This document shows positions 1-6,250 of a stretch of 48,536 bases of DNA, one piece after another. The position numbers were made by a program, and so were the translations under genes. The number at the start of each line of letters is the position of its first letter. Within the stretch, counting starts at the first letter, position 1. The DNA comes from Minisyncoccota bacterium (GTDB taxonomy: Bacteria; Patescibacteriota; Minisyncoccia; Moranbacterales; GCA-2747515). The notes beneath the pieces are model-generated. The model saw only the letters and a program-made list of their open reading frames with translations. It had not been told where the DNA came from and searched no databases. The stretch spans positions 1 to 48,536 of the forward strand of contig CALDDM010000003.1 of the NCBI GenBank assembly GCA_937936355.1. Direction: 5' to 3'.

Positions 1-1
1 T

Positions 2-115
2 CAGAGAGAATTAAAGAATGTGGAGAAAGAAATTAATCAGAGACCGCGGAAAAGACTTGGCTACGCTACACCACAAGAAATATTCTATGAAAAAGAAACG
101 ATTCCAATTAGATGA
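2..115 (+). CDS. IS30-family transposase, C-terminal end (cut by window edge)
   Basis: Only the last 37 codons lie in the window, so the ORF track misses them. The reading frame gives a tail with RPRKRLGYATPQEIFYE before a TGA stop, which matches the end of the DDE catalytic domain of IS30-family transposases (N-x-RPRK-x-LGY-x-TP-x-E). These enzymes cut and join the ends of the insertion sequence. The bases just after the stop (TGTTGCAATTGAAAAGAGA, about 117-135) look like the right terminal inverted repeat common in this family, but the left end is outside the window and cannot be compared. The element borders the repeat-bounded gene array to its right. Confidence 0.85.
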   Translation, partial: QRELKNVEKEINQRPRKRLGYATPQEIFYEKETIPIR

Positions 116-163
116 TGTTGCAATTGAAAAGAGAAAACAAGTTCTATTATCTGTAGCTACTGA

Positions 164-193
164 ATTCCTCACTTCATCCCACAACGCCAGCTA
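164..193 (-). repeat. Type I boundary repeat, copy 1
   Basis: Matches the minus-strand motif GGCGTTGTGGGATGAAGTGA found six times in the first 5.1 kb. It lies between a hairpin (right) and the IS30 end (left). Confidence 0.8.
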
Positions 194-202
194 GAAAATA
201 AG

Positions 203-229
203 AGCACTCGTTAGGGTGCTTTTGTTTTT
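203..229. terminator. Rho-independent terminator, possibly bidirectional
   Basis: AGCAC/GTGCT stem with a T-rich tail on the + strand and a weaker one on the minus strand. It could stop readthrough from the IS30 transposase. Confidence 0.55.
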
Positions 230-252
230 CTAGCTGTGAACAAAGAGAATTC

Positions 253-303
253 GAAGTTTATGTTGGGAACATAGTGAGCAGTGAATCCCTCATCCTCAGA
301 AGG
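253..303 (-). repeat. Type II boundary repeat, copy 1
   Basis: Aligns without gaps over about 50 bp to 3611-3661 (shared cores GAGCAGTGA and TCCCTCATCC), with scattered substitutions. It takes the same place as type I repeats: left of a unit's 3' end and right of the next unit. Confidence 0.7.
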
Positions 304-403
304 TAAAAAATAGCTCTACAAGAGTCACTGTTATTTCCTGAGACCCATCACTTTATATTGCTAATGATTTTTTGATTGATTCACATCACTGTAACTCTCA
401 ACT

Positions 404-443
404 CGGAAAAAATTAAAGTCCCGAGGCAAAATTGCTTCGGGAC
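404..443 (-). terminator. Terminator of the 467-811 gene
   Basis: GTCCCGA...TCGGGAC stem followed on the minus strand by a T-rich tract. It starts about 25 bases past the stop codon. Confidence 0.85.
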
Positions 444-466
444 AAGTTCAGGGCTATCTAAGTGAC

Positions 467-811
467 TTATTTCTTGGTCATTAGATGTTGAAACTTCATC
501 CAACCACTTCTTTTATCTGTTCTGTAGTAAAAATGGATTTTATCTCCAGGAGGTTTTTCTAGTTCAGCGCCATCATATATTATCTTAGAAATGTATCCAT
601 CGATAATCCAAGATTCACGCGATCCATCCTCGGTACTTACTTTGTTTACTACAACACAAACTCTTAATAGTTTTTCGGAGTTGGTTGTGAAATCAAGAAC
701 ACGACTTCTTCCTCCTGGTAGTTTATCAAATAGCGCATTAGACAGATCGAACTTAGAAGGGCCGTCACAAATACTGTGTGTATCAAAAGTGAACATGTAA
801 TTTAACTCCAA
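467..811 (-). CDS. Orphan array protein, 114 aa
   Basis: I recognise no family. The product is soluble, with no signal peptide or membrane segment, and mixed alpha/beta composition; the C-terminal third is rich in Lys, Tyr and Trp. The start is well supported: ATG with GGAG about 9 bases upstream, a leader of about 80 nt, and a TTGACA/TAATAT promoter at 898-926. It is the left-most gene of the minus-strand array and has its own terminator. Neighbouring units are independent, so context gives no function. Coding status rests on the full set of expression signals rather than on homology. Confidence 0.65.
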   Translation of the reverse strand: MELNYMFTFDTHSICDGPSKFDLSNALFDKLPGGRSRVLDFTTNSEKLLRVCVVVNKVSTEDGSRESWIIDGYISKIIYDGAELEKPPGDKIHFYYRTDKRSGWMKFQHLMTKK

Positions 812-897
812 AAGAGTAGATCTCTAAATAGGATGAGATCCAAATCCTCTTACTCCCAGAGGGAAGTGACCCGATCATACGAAGGGGAATTGTATAC

Positions 898-926
898 ATA
901 TTACCATTTATTATTATTTATGTCAA
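898..926 (-). promoter_or_regulatory. Promoter of the 467-811 gene
   Basis: Minus-strand TTGACA, 17-bp spacer, TAATAT. It lies just inside the boundary repeat, as in the other array units. Confidence 0.75.
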
Positions 927-946
927 TATTAGATGGAATGGTTGCT

Positions 947-977
947 ATTCCTCACTTCATCCCACAACGCCAACTGA
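947..977 (-). repeat. Type I boundary repeat, copy 2
   Basis: Full match to the array boundary motif, continuous with the hairpin at 991-1021. The repeat plus hairpin, about 75 bp in all, is shared with copies 4 and 5. Confidence 0.85.
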
Positions 978-990
978 TGATTTTGAATAC

Positions 991-1021
991 AAAAAAACAC
1001 CAGGGGACTGATGTGTTTTTG
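991..1021. terminator. Shared-sequence terminator hairpin (copy 1 of 4)
   Basis: AAAAACAC/GTGTTTTT stem with an inner CAG/CTG pair, so it has T-tracts in both directions. Nearly the same sequence occurs at 2257-2291, 2981-3011 and 6677-6713. Confidence 0.8.
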
Positions 1022-1086
1022 TCCTTGCTGATAGTAGAGATTACCATCAGCACTATCTAGGCTATATTTTTTAGGCCGAAGTTGGG

Positions 1087-1557
1087 TTAATTGACTTCCT
1101 GAATGCCTCCACAAAAAGCTTTCAGGTTGTGAATCTTTTTTCTTATATCTTCACAAATTGAATTTGCATCCCGTGTATTGGGATACAAAAAATATCCCTC
1201 AATGCAATCTTCCTCATCTCGCTCTCGCAAAATCATATTGTGAGTTGGCTTTTGTAGGTGTGACAACACCCTAGAATATTCCAGATGAGATAGCAGCATT
1301 TCATCTTTTGAGCGTCCTGTAGCTTGCTTCGTGAGAAGGGGTTCGACAATATATTCATACTTATCGTCATTTACACCAAAGGTTATCCAGAGACCCATGA
1401 CTTTGGTGTTAATATGAAGATCGTATACTTCACCACTTTCAAATCCCAAAGACGACTCTCTCCTAGTTGAGGGCATGAGATTGATATCACCGTAGTTATC
1501 TTCTAGCCACTGACAGACTTGCAATCGAGTATTTTTTAAAGAACTTTTTTTTGACAC
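1087..1557 (-). CDS. Orphan array protein, 156 aa
   Basis: No family recognised. It is a soluble, charged protein without signal or membrane segment. The middle part (about residues 45-75, with GLWITFGVNDDKYEYIVEP) reads like beta strands; the C-terminal half is helical and ends in a Cys-Gly-Gly stretch. The start is GTG with AGAAGGA upstream. A TTGCAA/TATCCT promoter with a 17-bp spacer lies at 1588-1616 and a terminator follows at 991-1021. It stands alone between two boundary repeats, so nothing about its role follows from context. Confidence 0.65.
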   Translation of the reverse strand: MSKKSSLKNTRLQVCQWLEDNYGDINLMPSTRRESSLGFESGEVYDLHINTKVMGLWITFGVNDDKYEYIVEPLLTKQATGRSKDEMLLSHLEYSRVLSHLQKPTHNMILRERDEEDCIEGYFLYPNTRDANSICEDIRKKIHNLKAFCGGIQEVN

Positions 1558-1587
1558 GTCTTTTCCTTCTGTTTTGATTTGCGTATT

Positions 1588-1616
1588 AGGATACCATTGA
1601 TCTCAATTACTTGCAA
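1588..1616 (-). promoter_or_regulatory. Promoter of the 1087-1557 gene
   Basis: Minus-strand TTGCAA, 17-bp spacer, TATCCT, next to boundary repeat copy 3. Confidence 0.6.
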
Positions 1617-1639
1617 GGATATATTGTTTTTTGCATTTT

Positions 1640-1670
1640 ATTCCTCACTCCATCCCACAACGCCAGCCGA
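1640..1670 (-). repeat. Type I boundary repeat, copy 3
   Basis: Matches the boundary motif with one change in the core (GATGGAGTGA for GATGAAGTGA). The hairpin beside it is unrelated in sequence to those of copies 2, 4 and 5. Confidence 0.8.
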
Positions 1671-1685
1671 TGATTTCGAGTAGTT

Positions 1686-1712
1686 AAAAACCGACGCATC
1701 CTATGTGTCGGC
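1686..1712 (-). terminator. Terminator of the 1789-2109 gene
   Basis: CCGACGCA/TGTGTCGG stem with five T residues following on the minus strand. Confidence 0.75.
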
Positions 1713-1788
1713 TTTCATGTTTTGAGTTAAGATCCTCCCTAGGTCTATAAGATTCAATCTTGAATTTACTACACCTGTGTACAGGTAT

Positions 1789-2109
1789 TTATTTTGTGTT
1801 ATTCCGAGAAATTCTCTTTTTGAGTTCAGGAGCAATGTCTCGAACCATGCTGTCGGAATCAAGAGGTTCTACATAAAGGACTTCTTTGTAGTGGTGTTTC
1901 CTTCTTGTCTTCCCACTAAAGTGAACTGTAATGGTGAGATAGATGTCATCATTAATTTCCTCAAAAATAAGGTCAAAACTTTTTATGTACTTGGCACACT
2001 TTCCAACCTCGCTTTTAATTTTCGAACAACCATTCAGAACATCTTCGTAAAGCACACCTACTTTCCATGTTCCGAAAACTGAAATGTCTTCTACTGATAT
2101 ATTAATCAT
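1789..2109 (-). CDS. Orphan array protein, about 106 aa
   Basis: No family recognised. It is soluble and begins MINISVEDISVFG. The ORF track starts four codons earlier at a GTG, but that GTG is part of a strong SD (GTGGAGG), so I place the start at the ATG at 2109. Composition is charged and lysine-rich at the C-terminus, with alternating hydrophobic stretches suggesting beta strands (IYLTITVHFSG). It has its own TTGCAT/TATTGT promoter at 2143-2171 and a terminator near 1700. Boundary repeats flank it on both sides. Confidence 0.6.
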   Translation of the reverse strand: MINISVEDISVFGTWKVGVLYEDVLNGCSKIKSEVGKCAKYIKSFDLIFEEINDDIYLTITVHFSGKTRRKHHYKEVLYVEPLDSDSMVRDIAPELKKRISRNNTK

Positions 2110-2142
2110 ACGCGCCTCCACAGCAGCGAAAAATTTAAAGTG

Positions 2143-2171
2143 ACAATAACATATTTAATTAGTTTATGCAA
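2143..2171 (-). promoter_or_regulatory. Promoter of the 1789-2109 gene
   Basis: Minus-strand TTGCAT, 17-bp spacer, TATTGT. Confidence 0.6.
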
Positions 2172-2202
2172 GTAATTTAACAATTTTTTAATCAAACATA
2201 AA

Positions 2203-2233
2203 ATTCCTCACTTCATCCAACAACGCCAACTGA
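2203..2233 (-). repeat. Type I boundary repeat, copy 4
   Basis: Core differs at one base (GTTGTTGG for GTTGTGGG). Homology with copy 5 runs about 90 bp through a linker (CTCAAGA, TTAGATACAAAAAAACACC) into the shared hairpin. Confidence 0.85.
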
Positions 2234-2256
2234 TTAGCTTCTCAAGACTTTAGATA

Positions 2257-2291
2257 CAAAAAAACACCGGGGGACTGATGTGTCTGTTTTT
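2257..2291. terminator. Shared-sequence terminator hairpin (copy 2 of 4)
   Basis: Variant of the AAAAACACC...GATGTGT hairpin. It lies downstream of a second terminator (2362-2392), so the unit ends in two tandem hairpins. Confidence 0.65.
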
Positions 2292-2361
2292 ATTAGCAAA
2301 ATATAAATGTGCGAAATTTTGTGTCCAAGGGTGATGTGATAGAGTAATCATCCATAGAACA

Positions 2362-2392
2362 TTAAAAAATGCCTGATACATGTATCAGGCAT
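2362..2392 (-). terminator. Terminator of the 2412-2816 gene
   Basis: Perfect 10-bp stem GCCTGATACA/TGTATCAGGC followed by T-rich sequence on the minus strand. Confidence 0.9.
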
Positions 2393-2411
2393 TCATTATC
2401 TCGAGTTTAAG

Positions 2412-2816
2412 TCACTCTAGACATTCAAGGCCTCTGCTTCCACTGATAAGCTTATCCCATTCTGTCGTTTTATTTTTTTCTAGCGATACGCCGTTTGGGT
2501 ATAAATTGATTTGTATTCCTGCATGCTCAAGGACTATCTTATTTCCTCGGTGAGAGTATCCGCTGCGCAGAGCGATTTTTGCTTTTATACCATTTGGAAT
2601 ATTAATCACTTCTTCTGTTTGTCGAATAACAAAATAACCTGACTCACTTTGTGTGACTTGCACGTTCTGAATGATTTCACTTGCTAGTCTGCAAATTTGA
2701 AGGAATTTTTTTTCATGCTCCTTTTTTTCTGCAGTGGTTTTAGCTTCATCATCTGGATCTTTTGAGCAGCCAATTGCTATGGATGCTGTAATAAGTACTA
2801 CAATTATTTTATTCAT
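2412..2816 (-). CDS. Small predicted lipoprotein, 134 aa
   Basis: The N-terminus is a short signal peptide ending IAIGC-S, an acceptable although not ideal lipobox, so Cys17 is probably lipidated and the protein anchored outside the membrane. A charged linker (KDPDDEAKTT) follows, then about 100 residues that look beta-rich, with two more cysteines (one near residue 42, one close to the C-terminus) that could pair. No family recognised. ATG start with GGAG upstream, its own TTGACA/TATATT promoter and terminator. It is one of two array genes with a membrane-targeting N-terminus (the other is 4320-4982). Confidence 0.7.
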   Translation of the reverse strand: MNKIIVVLITASIAIGCSKDPDDEAKTTAEKKEHEKKFLQICRLASEIIQNVQVTQSESGYFVIRQTEEVINIPNGIKAKIALRSGYSHRGNKIVLEHAGIQINLYPNGVSLEKNKTTEWDKLISGSRGLECLE

Positions 2817-2862
2817 TGATATCTCCAGTTTTGCTGCGATAGTAGATCACAGCATTGAGGGA

Positions 2863-2891
2863 AATATATTTGCTTTCCGCACATTTGTCAA
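2863..2891 (-). promoter_or_regulatory. Promoter of the 2412-2816 lipoprotein gene
   Basis: Minus-strand TTGACA, 17-bp spacer, TATATT. Confidence 0.7.
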
Positions 2892-2924
2892 TAAGCCATC
2901 TTTTTTGCGTCTTAAATTTTCTAA

Positions 2925-2956
2925 ATTTCCTGACTTTATCGCACAATCCTAGCTGA
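2925..2956 (-). repeat. Type I boundary repeat, copy 5 (most diverged)
   Basis: Same layout as copy 4, with about six substitutions in the core. Linker and hairpin are closer to copy 4 than the core is. Confidence 0.75.
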
Positions 2957-2980
2957 TTAGATACTCAAGATGTTAGATAC

Positions 2981-3011
2981 AAAAAAACACCAGAGGACTG
3001 ATGTGTTTTTG
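2981..3011. terminator. Shared-sequence terminator hairpin (copy 3 of 4)
   Basis: Same AAAAACACCAG...CTGATGTGTTTTT hairpin as at 991-1021. It terminates the 3081-3440 unit. Confidence 0.8.
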
Positions 3012-3080
3012 TTGGAGACTAGGAGATGTATTTCTCCTAGCCTGTGGAGCCGCTAGTCACTTGCCATTTTGCAGCGTTGT

Positions 3081-3440
3081 TTAAGCTGCTAAACTCTTTA
3101 AGTAAATACTGACATCTCGTATCGAATCGCTACCGTCGAACCAATATGTCGCTGATAATGGTATGTGGTGGCACGGCTGAATTAATATATTTGGAGATTT
3201 TAATCCGGGATTTACTCCGCTATATTGCGAAAGTATTTCATTGTGGTAACTCCTTGCCCAATTAGCTAGGGCATTGATGTTTTCAATGCTATAGTCACTA
3301 CCGGTTATAAAAAAATTCCAGCCCTCAGGAAATGAATGGTTACCTTCGGAGATATATGCCTTTGTTAGGTTCCCATCGCGATACCTCGCGAGACTTGCGA
3401 TAATTTTATCTAGCTCACTTTTTAATTGATCATTCTTCAT
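3081..3440 (-). CDS. Orphan array protein, 119 aa
   Basis: No family recognised. It is a soluble protein with a helical N-terminus (residues 1-25), then an aromatic-rich middle (SFPEGWNFFITGSDYSIENI) and a C-terminal part with HHIPLSATYWFDGSDSIRD. No signal or membrane segment. ATG start with AGGGTGA upstream; promoter TTGACT/TATTCT at 3479-3507; terminator at 2981-3011. It is a self-contained unit between a type I repeat on its 3' side and a type II repeat on its 5' side. An immunity-protein-like role is conceivable from size and composition, but that is a guess. Confidence 0.6.
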   Translation of the reverse strand: MKNDQLKSELDKIIASLARYRDGNLTKAYISEGNHSFPEGWNFFITGSDYSIENINALANWARSYHNEILSQYSGVNPGLKSPNILIQPCHHIPLSATYWFDGSDSIRDVSIYLKSLAA

Positions 3441-3478
3441 GTTGTCACCCTAGAGAAAAAAGCCGAAATGGCATAAAA

Positions 3479-3507
3479 AGAATATCATGTGAGATATGGA
3501 CAGTCAA
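3479..3507 (-). promoter_or_regulatory. Promoter of the 3081-3440 gene
   Basis: Minus-strand TTGACT, 17-bp spacer, TATTCT. Confidence 0.65.
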
Positions 3508-3610
3508 TGCTGTTAACTTTTTCAAGTTCGCCAATTTTCTCTATTCTTGTTCTTTATGCGTAAATATTTTCATTTCGCTCCACGCGATGTCGATAACTGA
3601 AAAATTGCTT

Positions 3611-3661
3611 GAAGTTAAGGCTGGAAATGCAGCGAGCAGTGAGTCCCTCATCCCTCGGTGG
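3611..3661 (-). repeat. Type II boundary repeat, copy 2
   Basis: Pairs with 253-303. It sits left of the 3771-4148 unit's terminators, where a type I repeat would be expected. Confidence 0.7.
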
Positions 3662-3685
3662 CATATCTTCACATACTCAATAAAA

Positions 3686-3750
3686 TAAAAATCACCTCGT
3701 ATGAGGTGTGTTTTGGAATTTGATTAGGGGAAAGTTTTTCTCCCCCTAAC
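3686..3750 (-). terminator. Two tandem hairpins after the 3771-4148 gene
   Basis: A TTAGGGG/CCCCTAA hairpin close to the stop, then a CACCTC/GAGGTG hairpin followed by a T-rich tract on the minus strand. Confidence 0.65.
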
Positions 3751-3770
3751 CGTTTTAGCTCATTTGATAA

Positions 3771-4148
3771 TCAGCTCACCCTCTCGATAAGCTCTTCTGC
3801 AGTATTTGAAAATTCTCGTTTATGTACTTTTGGTTTTTCTTGATAGACATCTAATTCAAATGCTCCAAGGAATCTTATGAGAAAAGTGGATGTTTCCTCA
3901 TCGAGTCCTAGTGATCGAAGTGGTTTTTTGATGCTATTTATCTCGCAGATAAGTTCTCCCGTAGTGTCGTTCATAAAATCTCTGTGTGGAATTTCTGTGC
4001 AGAGTTTTTTTATTGCGTCTCTGATCTTTATGTCGACGCCCGGCGGGACTCCAAATCCATCAGCTTTTGCGAAAGCTTGCATGAATTCAGTGGAAAAAAA
4101 TTCCTCCGCCTTCATGCTTCGAGCGAGAACGTGCATCGGTTGACTCAT
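3771..4148 (-). CDS. Orphan array protein, 125 aa, helical
   Basis: No family recognised. Composition suggests an all-helical soluble protein (AEEFFSTEFMQAFAKADGFG, then IKIRDAIKKLCTEIPHRDF and a hydrophobic ETSTFLIRFLGAFEL helix). ATG start with GGAG eight bases upstream. The promoter TTGCAT/TATAGT, 17-bp spacer, is at 4178-4206. It is followed by two hairpins and a type II repeat. No boundary repeat separates it from the 4320-4982 gene upstream, so these two may have entered together although each has a promoter. Confidence 0.6.
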   Translation of the reverse strand: MSQPMHVLARSMKAEEFFSTEFMQAFAKADGFGVPPGVDIKIRDAIKKLCTEIPHRDFMNDTTGELICEINSIKKPLRSLGLDEETSTFLIRFLGAFELDVYQEKPKVHKREFSNTAEELIERVS

Positions 4149-4177
4149 TTAGGGTGCTCCAGTTGAAAGAGGTAATT

Positions 4178-4206
4178 ACTATACTATGGAATGTGCAATT
4201 ATGCAA
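4178..4206 (-). promoter_or_regulatory. Promoter of the 3771-4148 gene
   Basis: Minus-strand TTGCAT, 17-bp spacer, TATAGT. Confidence 0.65.
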
Positions 4207-4264
4207 TTTTTTAGAAAGTGCACTGTTATTTACATCACACTCATTGTTTAAATCACAATATTTT

Positions 4265-4294
4265 GTATTAAAAAGCCCGATATGAATATCGGGC
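4265..4294 (-). terminator. Terminator of the 4320-4982 gene
   Basis: GCCCGATAT/ATATCGGGC stem with a T-rich tail on the minus strand. A second CTCTCT/AGAGAG hairpin lies just before it. Confidence 0.85.
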
Positions 4295-4319
4295 ACTCTC
4301 TGCAGTTGAGAGAGATTTT

Positions 4320-4982
4320 TTACTTTTGATTTTGCTTTACATGAAAAGCAATAGGACTGGAAATGTCTAGAAGATATGCGTCGTGGGTTGGTCGCTGTGT
4401 ATGCATGTAGACGACATACAGTGAAACGCGAAATAGGTAGACCGACTCATTGCTAAGCTTGGGATTTATTCCATTGCGTATTATTCCTGTTGCGGTTTCC
4501 TGGCCTTTAAGCTCAGATATTTTTTTCCATCCGACGAGATTATATTTCCCGTGACTCATCAGCTCTAGTGTTGCCACAAGTACTGGATTGATGGGATTCG
4601 TGGGATCGCCACCATAATTACTGAGATCATTAACATCCATTTTAAGCTCAAATTTGGCAATGTCATCATTGGTGATATCATAAATGCCTGCAAAATTTTC
4701 TCGAGACTTTACATTTTCTGTATGCGTGAGTGATGTGCTCCTGATGTGTCCTCTGTACGCAACATCAGTTATGATGCTTGAGCACACCTCAACTTCGGCA
4801 TGACTCACATCAGACTGATCATCAAGAAATCCAACAGGGAAGCCGCCGCTCATGCCACACATATCGATAATGCCCGCATTCACGTCGATCTCGGTCTCAG
4901 ATGGATCTTTTGTGAGGTTCCCATTCATGAGGCCACCCAAGAATACAACAAATATACCAAGTGCTATGAGGTTTTTATTCAC
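4320..4982 (-). CDS. Membrane-anchored or secreted orphan protein, 220 aa
   Basis: The N-terminus is a Lys-initiated hydrophobic segment (residues 5-21, LIALGIFVVFLGGLMNG) that would act as signal anchor or signal peptide, followed by an extracellular part of about 195 residues with three cysteines (MCGMSGG and EVCSS regions). The rest looks beta-rich. No family recognised. GTG start with AAAGGAG upstream, and a promoter close to consensus (TTGACA, 17 bp, TATAAA) at 5021-5049. It is the right-most member of the minus-strand array and the longest one. Confidence 0.7.
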   Translation of the reverse strand: MNKNLIALGIFVVFLGGLMNGNLTKDPSETEIDVNAGIIDMCGMSGGFPVGFLDDQSDVSHAEVEVCSSIITDVAYRGHIRSTSLTHTENVKSRENFAGIYDITNDDIAKFELKMDVNDLSNYGGDPTNPINPVLVATLELMSHGKYNLVGWKKISELKGQETATGIIRNGINPKLSNESVYLFRVSLYVVYMHTQRPTHDAYLLDISSPIAFHVKQNQK

Positions 4983-5020
4983 TTTTTGTGCTCCTTTAAA
5001 TAACAGTTTTAACCTAGTTA

Positions 5021-5049
5021 TTTATAACATATTAATTATAAAATGTCAA
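5021..5049 (-). promoter_or_regulatory. Promoter of the 4320-4982 gene
   Basis: Minus-strand TTGACA, 17-bp spacer, TATAAA. Confidence 0.8.
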
Positions 5050-5079
5050 TTTATATCATGAAACCTCAGGCATTAAAAA

Positions 5080-5110
5080 GTACCTGACTTCATCCCACAA
5101 GGCCAGCTGA
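5080..5110 (-). repeat. Type I boundary repeat, copy 6 (right end of array)
   Basis: Marks the right edge of the array. A small hairpin (ATCCATTTGGAT, about 5122-5133) lies on its right, but no minus-strand gene precedes it; the next gene is the + strand channel. This is probably the fixed end of the array or the scar of a lost unit. Confidence 0.75.
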
Positions 5111-5218
5111 GAAAATAAAATATCCATTTGGATGCATTTTTTAACTGTATACTACTTGCATAGAAATATTCTCACCAAAACTAATGTATAATTAGCGATA
5201 TAAAGAAGCTTATATTGT

Positions 5219-5950
5219 ATGCAGAAAAGTCTTTACCGTATTTTCAATGACTCTACGTCTCGGTCATTTGTGATTGTGAATAATTTTTTTGCATTCTTGA
5301 CTATCCTCACAGTTGTCAGCCTTACACTTGAGACGGTTGACTCTCTTGCTCACTACAGAGACTTCTTTCTTTTTGTTGAATATGCTGCCGTATGCTTTTT
5401 TGTTCTTGAGTATCTTGCTCGCATACTTTCAACTACAAAACCACTTAAGTATATCTTTAGTTTTTACGGTGTTATCGACCTGATTTCTTTTCTTCCAACG
5501 ATCCTTGGCTTTGCGAATCTTACATTTTTGAAGGGTGTTCGCTTTTTGCGCATTCTTAGACTTCTCCGATTGGTGCGATTTCTTAGATCGTCGTATATTC
5601 GTATTTTGGATGCAGAGGATGCTAATGACACAAGGCTTGAAGCACATACGCGATCGTTTAGAGTTAAGATTGAGATCTATATCATCGTTTCACTTTTGGT
5701 TGTGCTTCTAGGTGCAAGTGTCATGTGGTTAGCGGAGGGGGGTAGAGAGGCTTTCATGCACATACCGCAAGCTATGATTTGGAGTGTGAAAATTCTTTTG
5801 GGTGGTATACCAACGACGACACCGGAAACGCTTGTGGGTGAGTTTGTTGCGATAGGTTTGCGATTCATGGGATTGATTTCTTTTGGTCTTCTTTTGAGTG
5901 TGATTAACAGTGCTTTGCAATCTGTATTGTTTGGTAGATCTGATAAATAG
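5219..5950 (+). CDS. Voltage-gated-channel-like membrane protein with an atypical pore
   Basis: The 243-aa product has the layout of a one-subunit voltage-gated cation channel: S1-S3 hydrophobic segments (about residues 18-90), an S4-like segment with regularly spaced arginines (RFLRILRLLRLVRFLR, about 106-122), then S5, a pore helix and S6 (about 150-235). In K+ channels the pore helix is followed by TVGYGD. Here the corresponding stretch reads SVKILLGGIPTTTPET, so the K+ filter is absent. It may conduct another ion or have a non-conducting sensor role. Plus-strand gene with an AT-rich upstream region (TATAAT at 5191-5196, TATAAA at 5201-5206); no SD. It ends in a bidirectional terminator. 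Confidence 0.8.
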   Translation: MQKSLYRIFNDSTSRSFVIVNNFFAFLTILTVVSLTLETVDSLAHYRDFFLFVEYAAVCFFVLEYLARILSTTKPLKYIFSFYGVIDLISFLPTILGFANLTFLKGVRFLRILRLLRLVRFLRSSYIRILDAEDANDTRLEAHTRSFRVKIEIYIIVSLLVVLLGASVMWLAEGGREAFMHIPQAMIWSVKILLGGIPTTTPETLVGEFVAIGLRFMGLISFGLLLSVINSALQSVLFGRSDK

Positions 5951-5956
5951 CAAATG

Positions 5957-5980
5957 AAAAACCGATCATGATCGGTTTTT
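5957..5980. terminator. Bidirectional terminator between converging genes
   Basis: AAAACCGATCATGATCGGTTTT is almost a perfect palindrome with A/T tails on both sides. It serves the channel gene (+) and the zinc-ribbon gene (-). Confidence 0.9.
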
Positions 5981-5989
5981 CATAATCGG

Positions 5990-6220
5990 TTACGTGCTCA
6001 TGTCTATTTCGCCATTAGGCAGTTCTTTGTATGTTCCAAATGCTTCACACGATATGCATTGTCGCTGACTGCGGACTATGCCATCTCTGAACCTGGCTTT
6101 GCGGAATACTGATGTGAGTCGAAATGCGTACTTTTTTTTGCAGTGTGGACAATCCACTTGATCGAGGGTATGTTTTCGAATGAAGCGAGTGATGCTTTGG
6201 ATAGAGCTCTTTGCGTTCAA
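5990..6220 (-). CDS. Stand-alone NrdR-like zinc-ribbon protein, 76 aa
   Basis: The order CPHC...RSQRQCISCEAFGTYKEL resembles the N-terminal zinc ribbon of NrdR (CPFC, a basic stretch, RRRxCxxCxxRFTTYE), which binds NrdR boxes upstream of ribonucleotide reductase genes. NrdR is about 150 aa with an ATP-cone after the ribbon. Here the protein stops after the ribbon, so it cannot sense nucleotides in the usual way. The start is TTG with AGGAG six bases upstream. The promoter overlaps an 18-bp palindrome (6251-6268), suggesting autoregulation or control by a full-length NrdR elsewhere. Assignment is from motif spacing only; another C4 zinc-ribbon family is possible. Confidence 0.6.
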   Translation of the reverse strand: MNAKSSIQSITRFIRKHTLDQVDCPHCKKKYAFRLTSVFRKARFRDGIVRSQRQCISCEAFGTYKELPNGEIDMST

Positions 6221-6250
6221 TTTTGACTCCTAGTTGAGTTAGTATTCGAT

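Larger units (their letters stand above)
116..466. other. Gene-free spacer with two boundary repeats and hairpins
   Basis: About 350 bp without a gene between the IS30 end and the first array gene. It holds, left to right, a type I boundary repeat, a hairpin with T-rich flanks, a type II boundary repeat, and the terminator of the 467-811 gene. Between the two repeats there is no ORF, so it resembles an array unit whose gene has been lost. Confidence 0.7.

Noticed and set aside
833-1060. 75-aa + strand ORF
   Set aside because: Runs through the promoter of the 467-811 gene, the boundary repeat and a terminator; no expression signals.
116-5110. Classical integron with attC sites
   Set aside because: Layout is similar, but the paired RYYYAAC/GTTRRRY core sites are not met, every unit has a promoter and no tyrosine integrase is visible.
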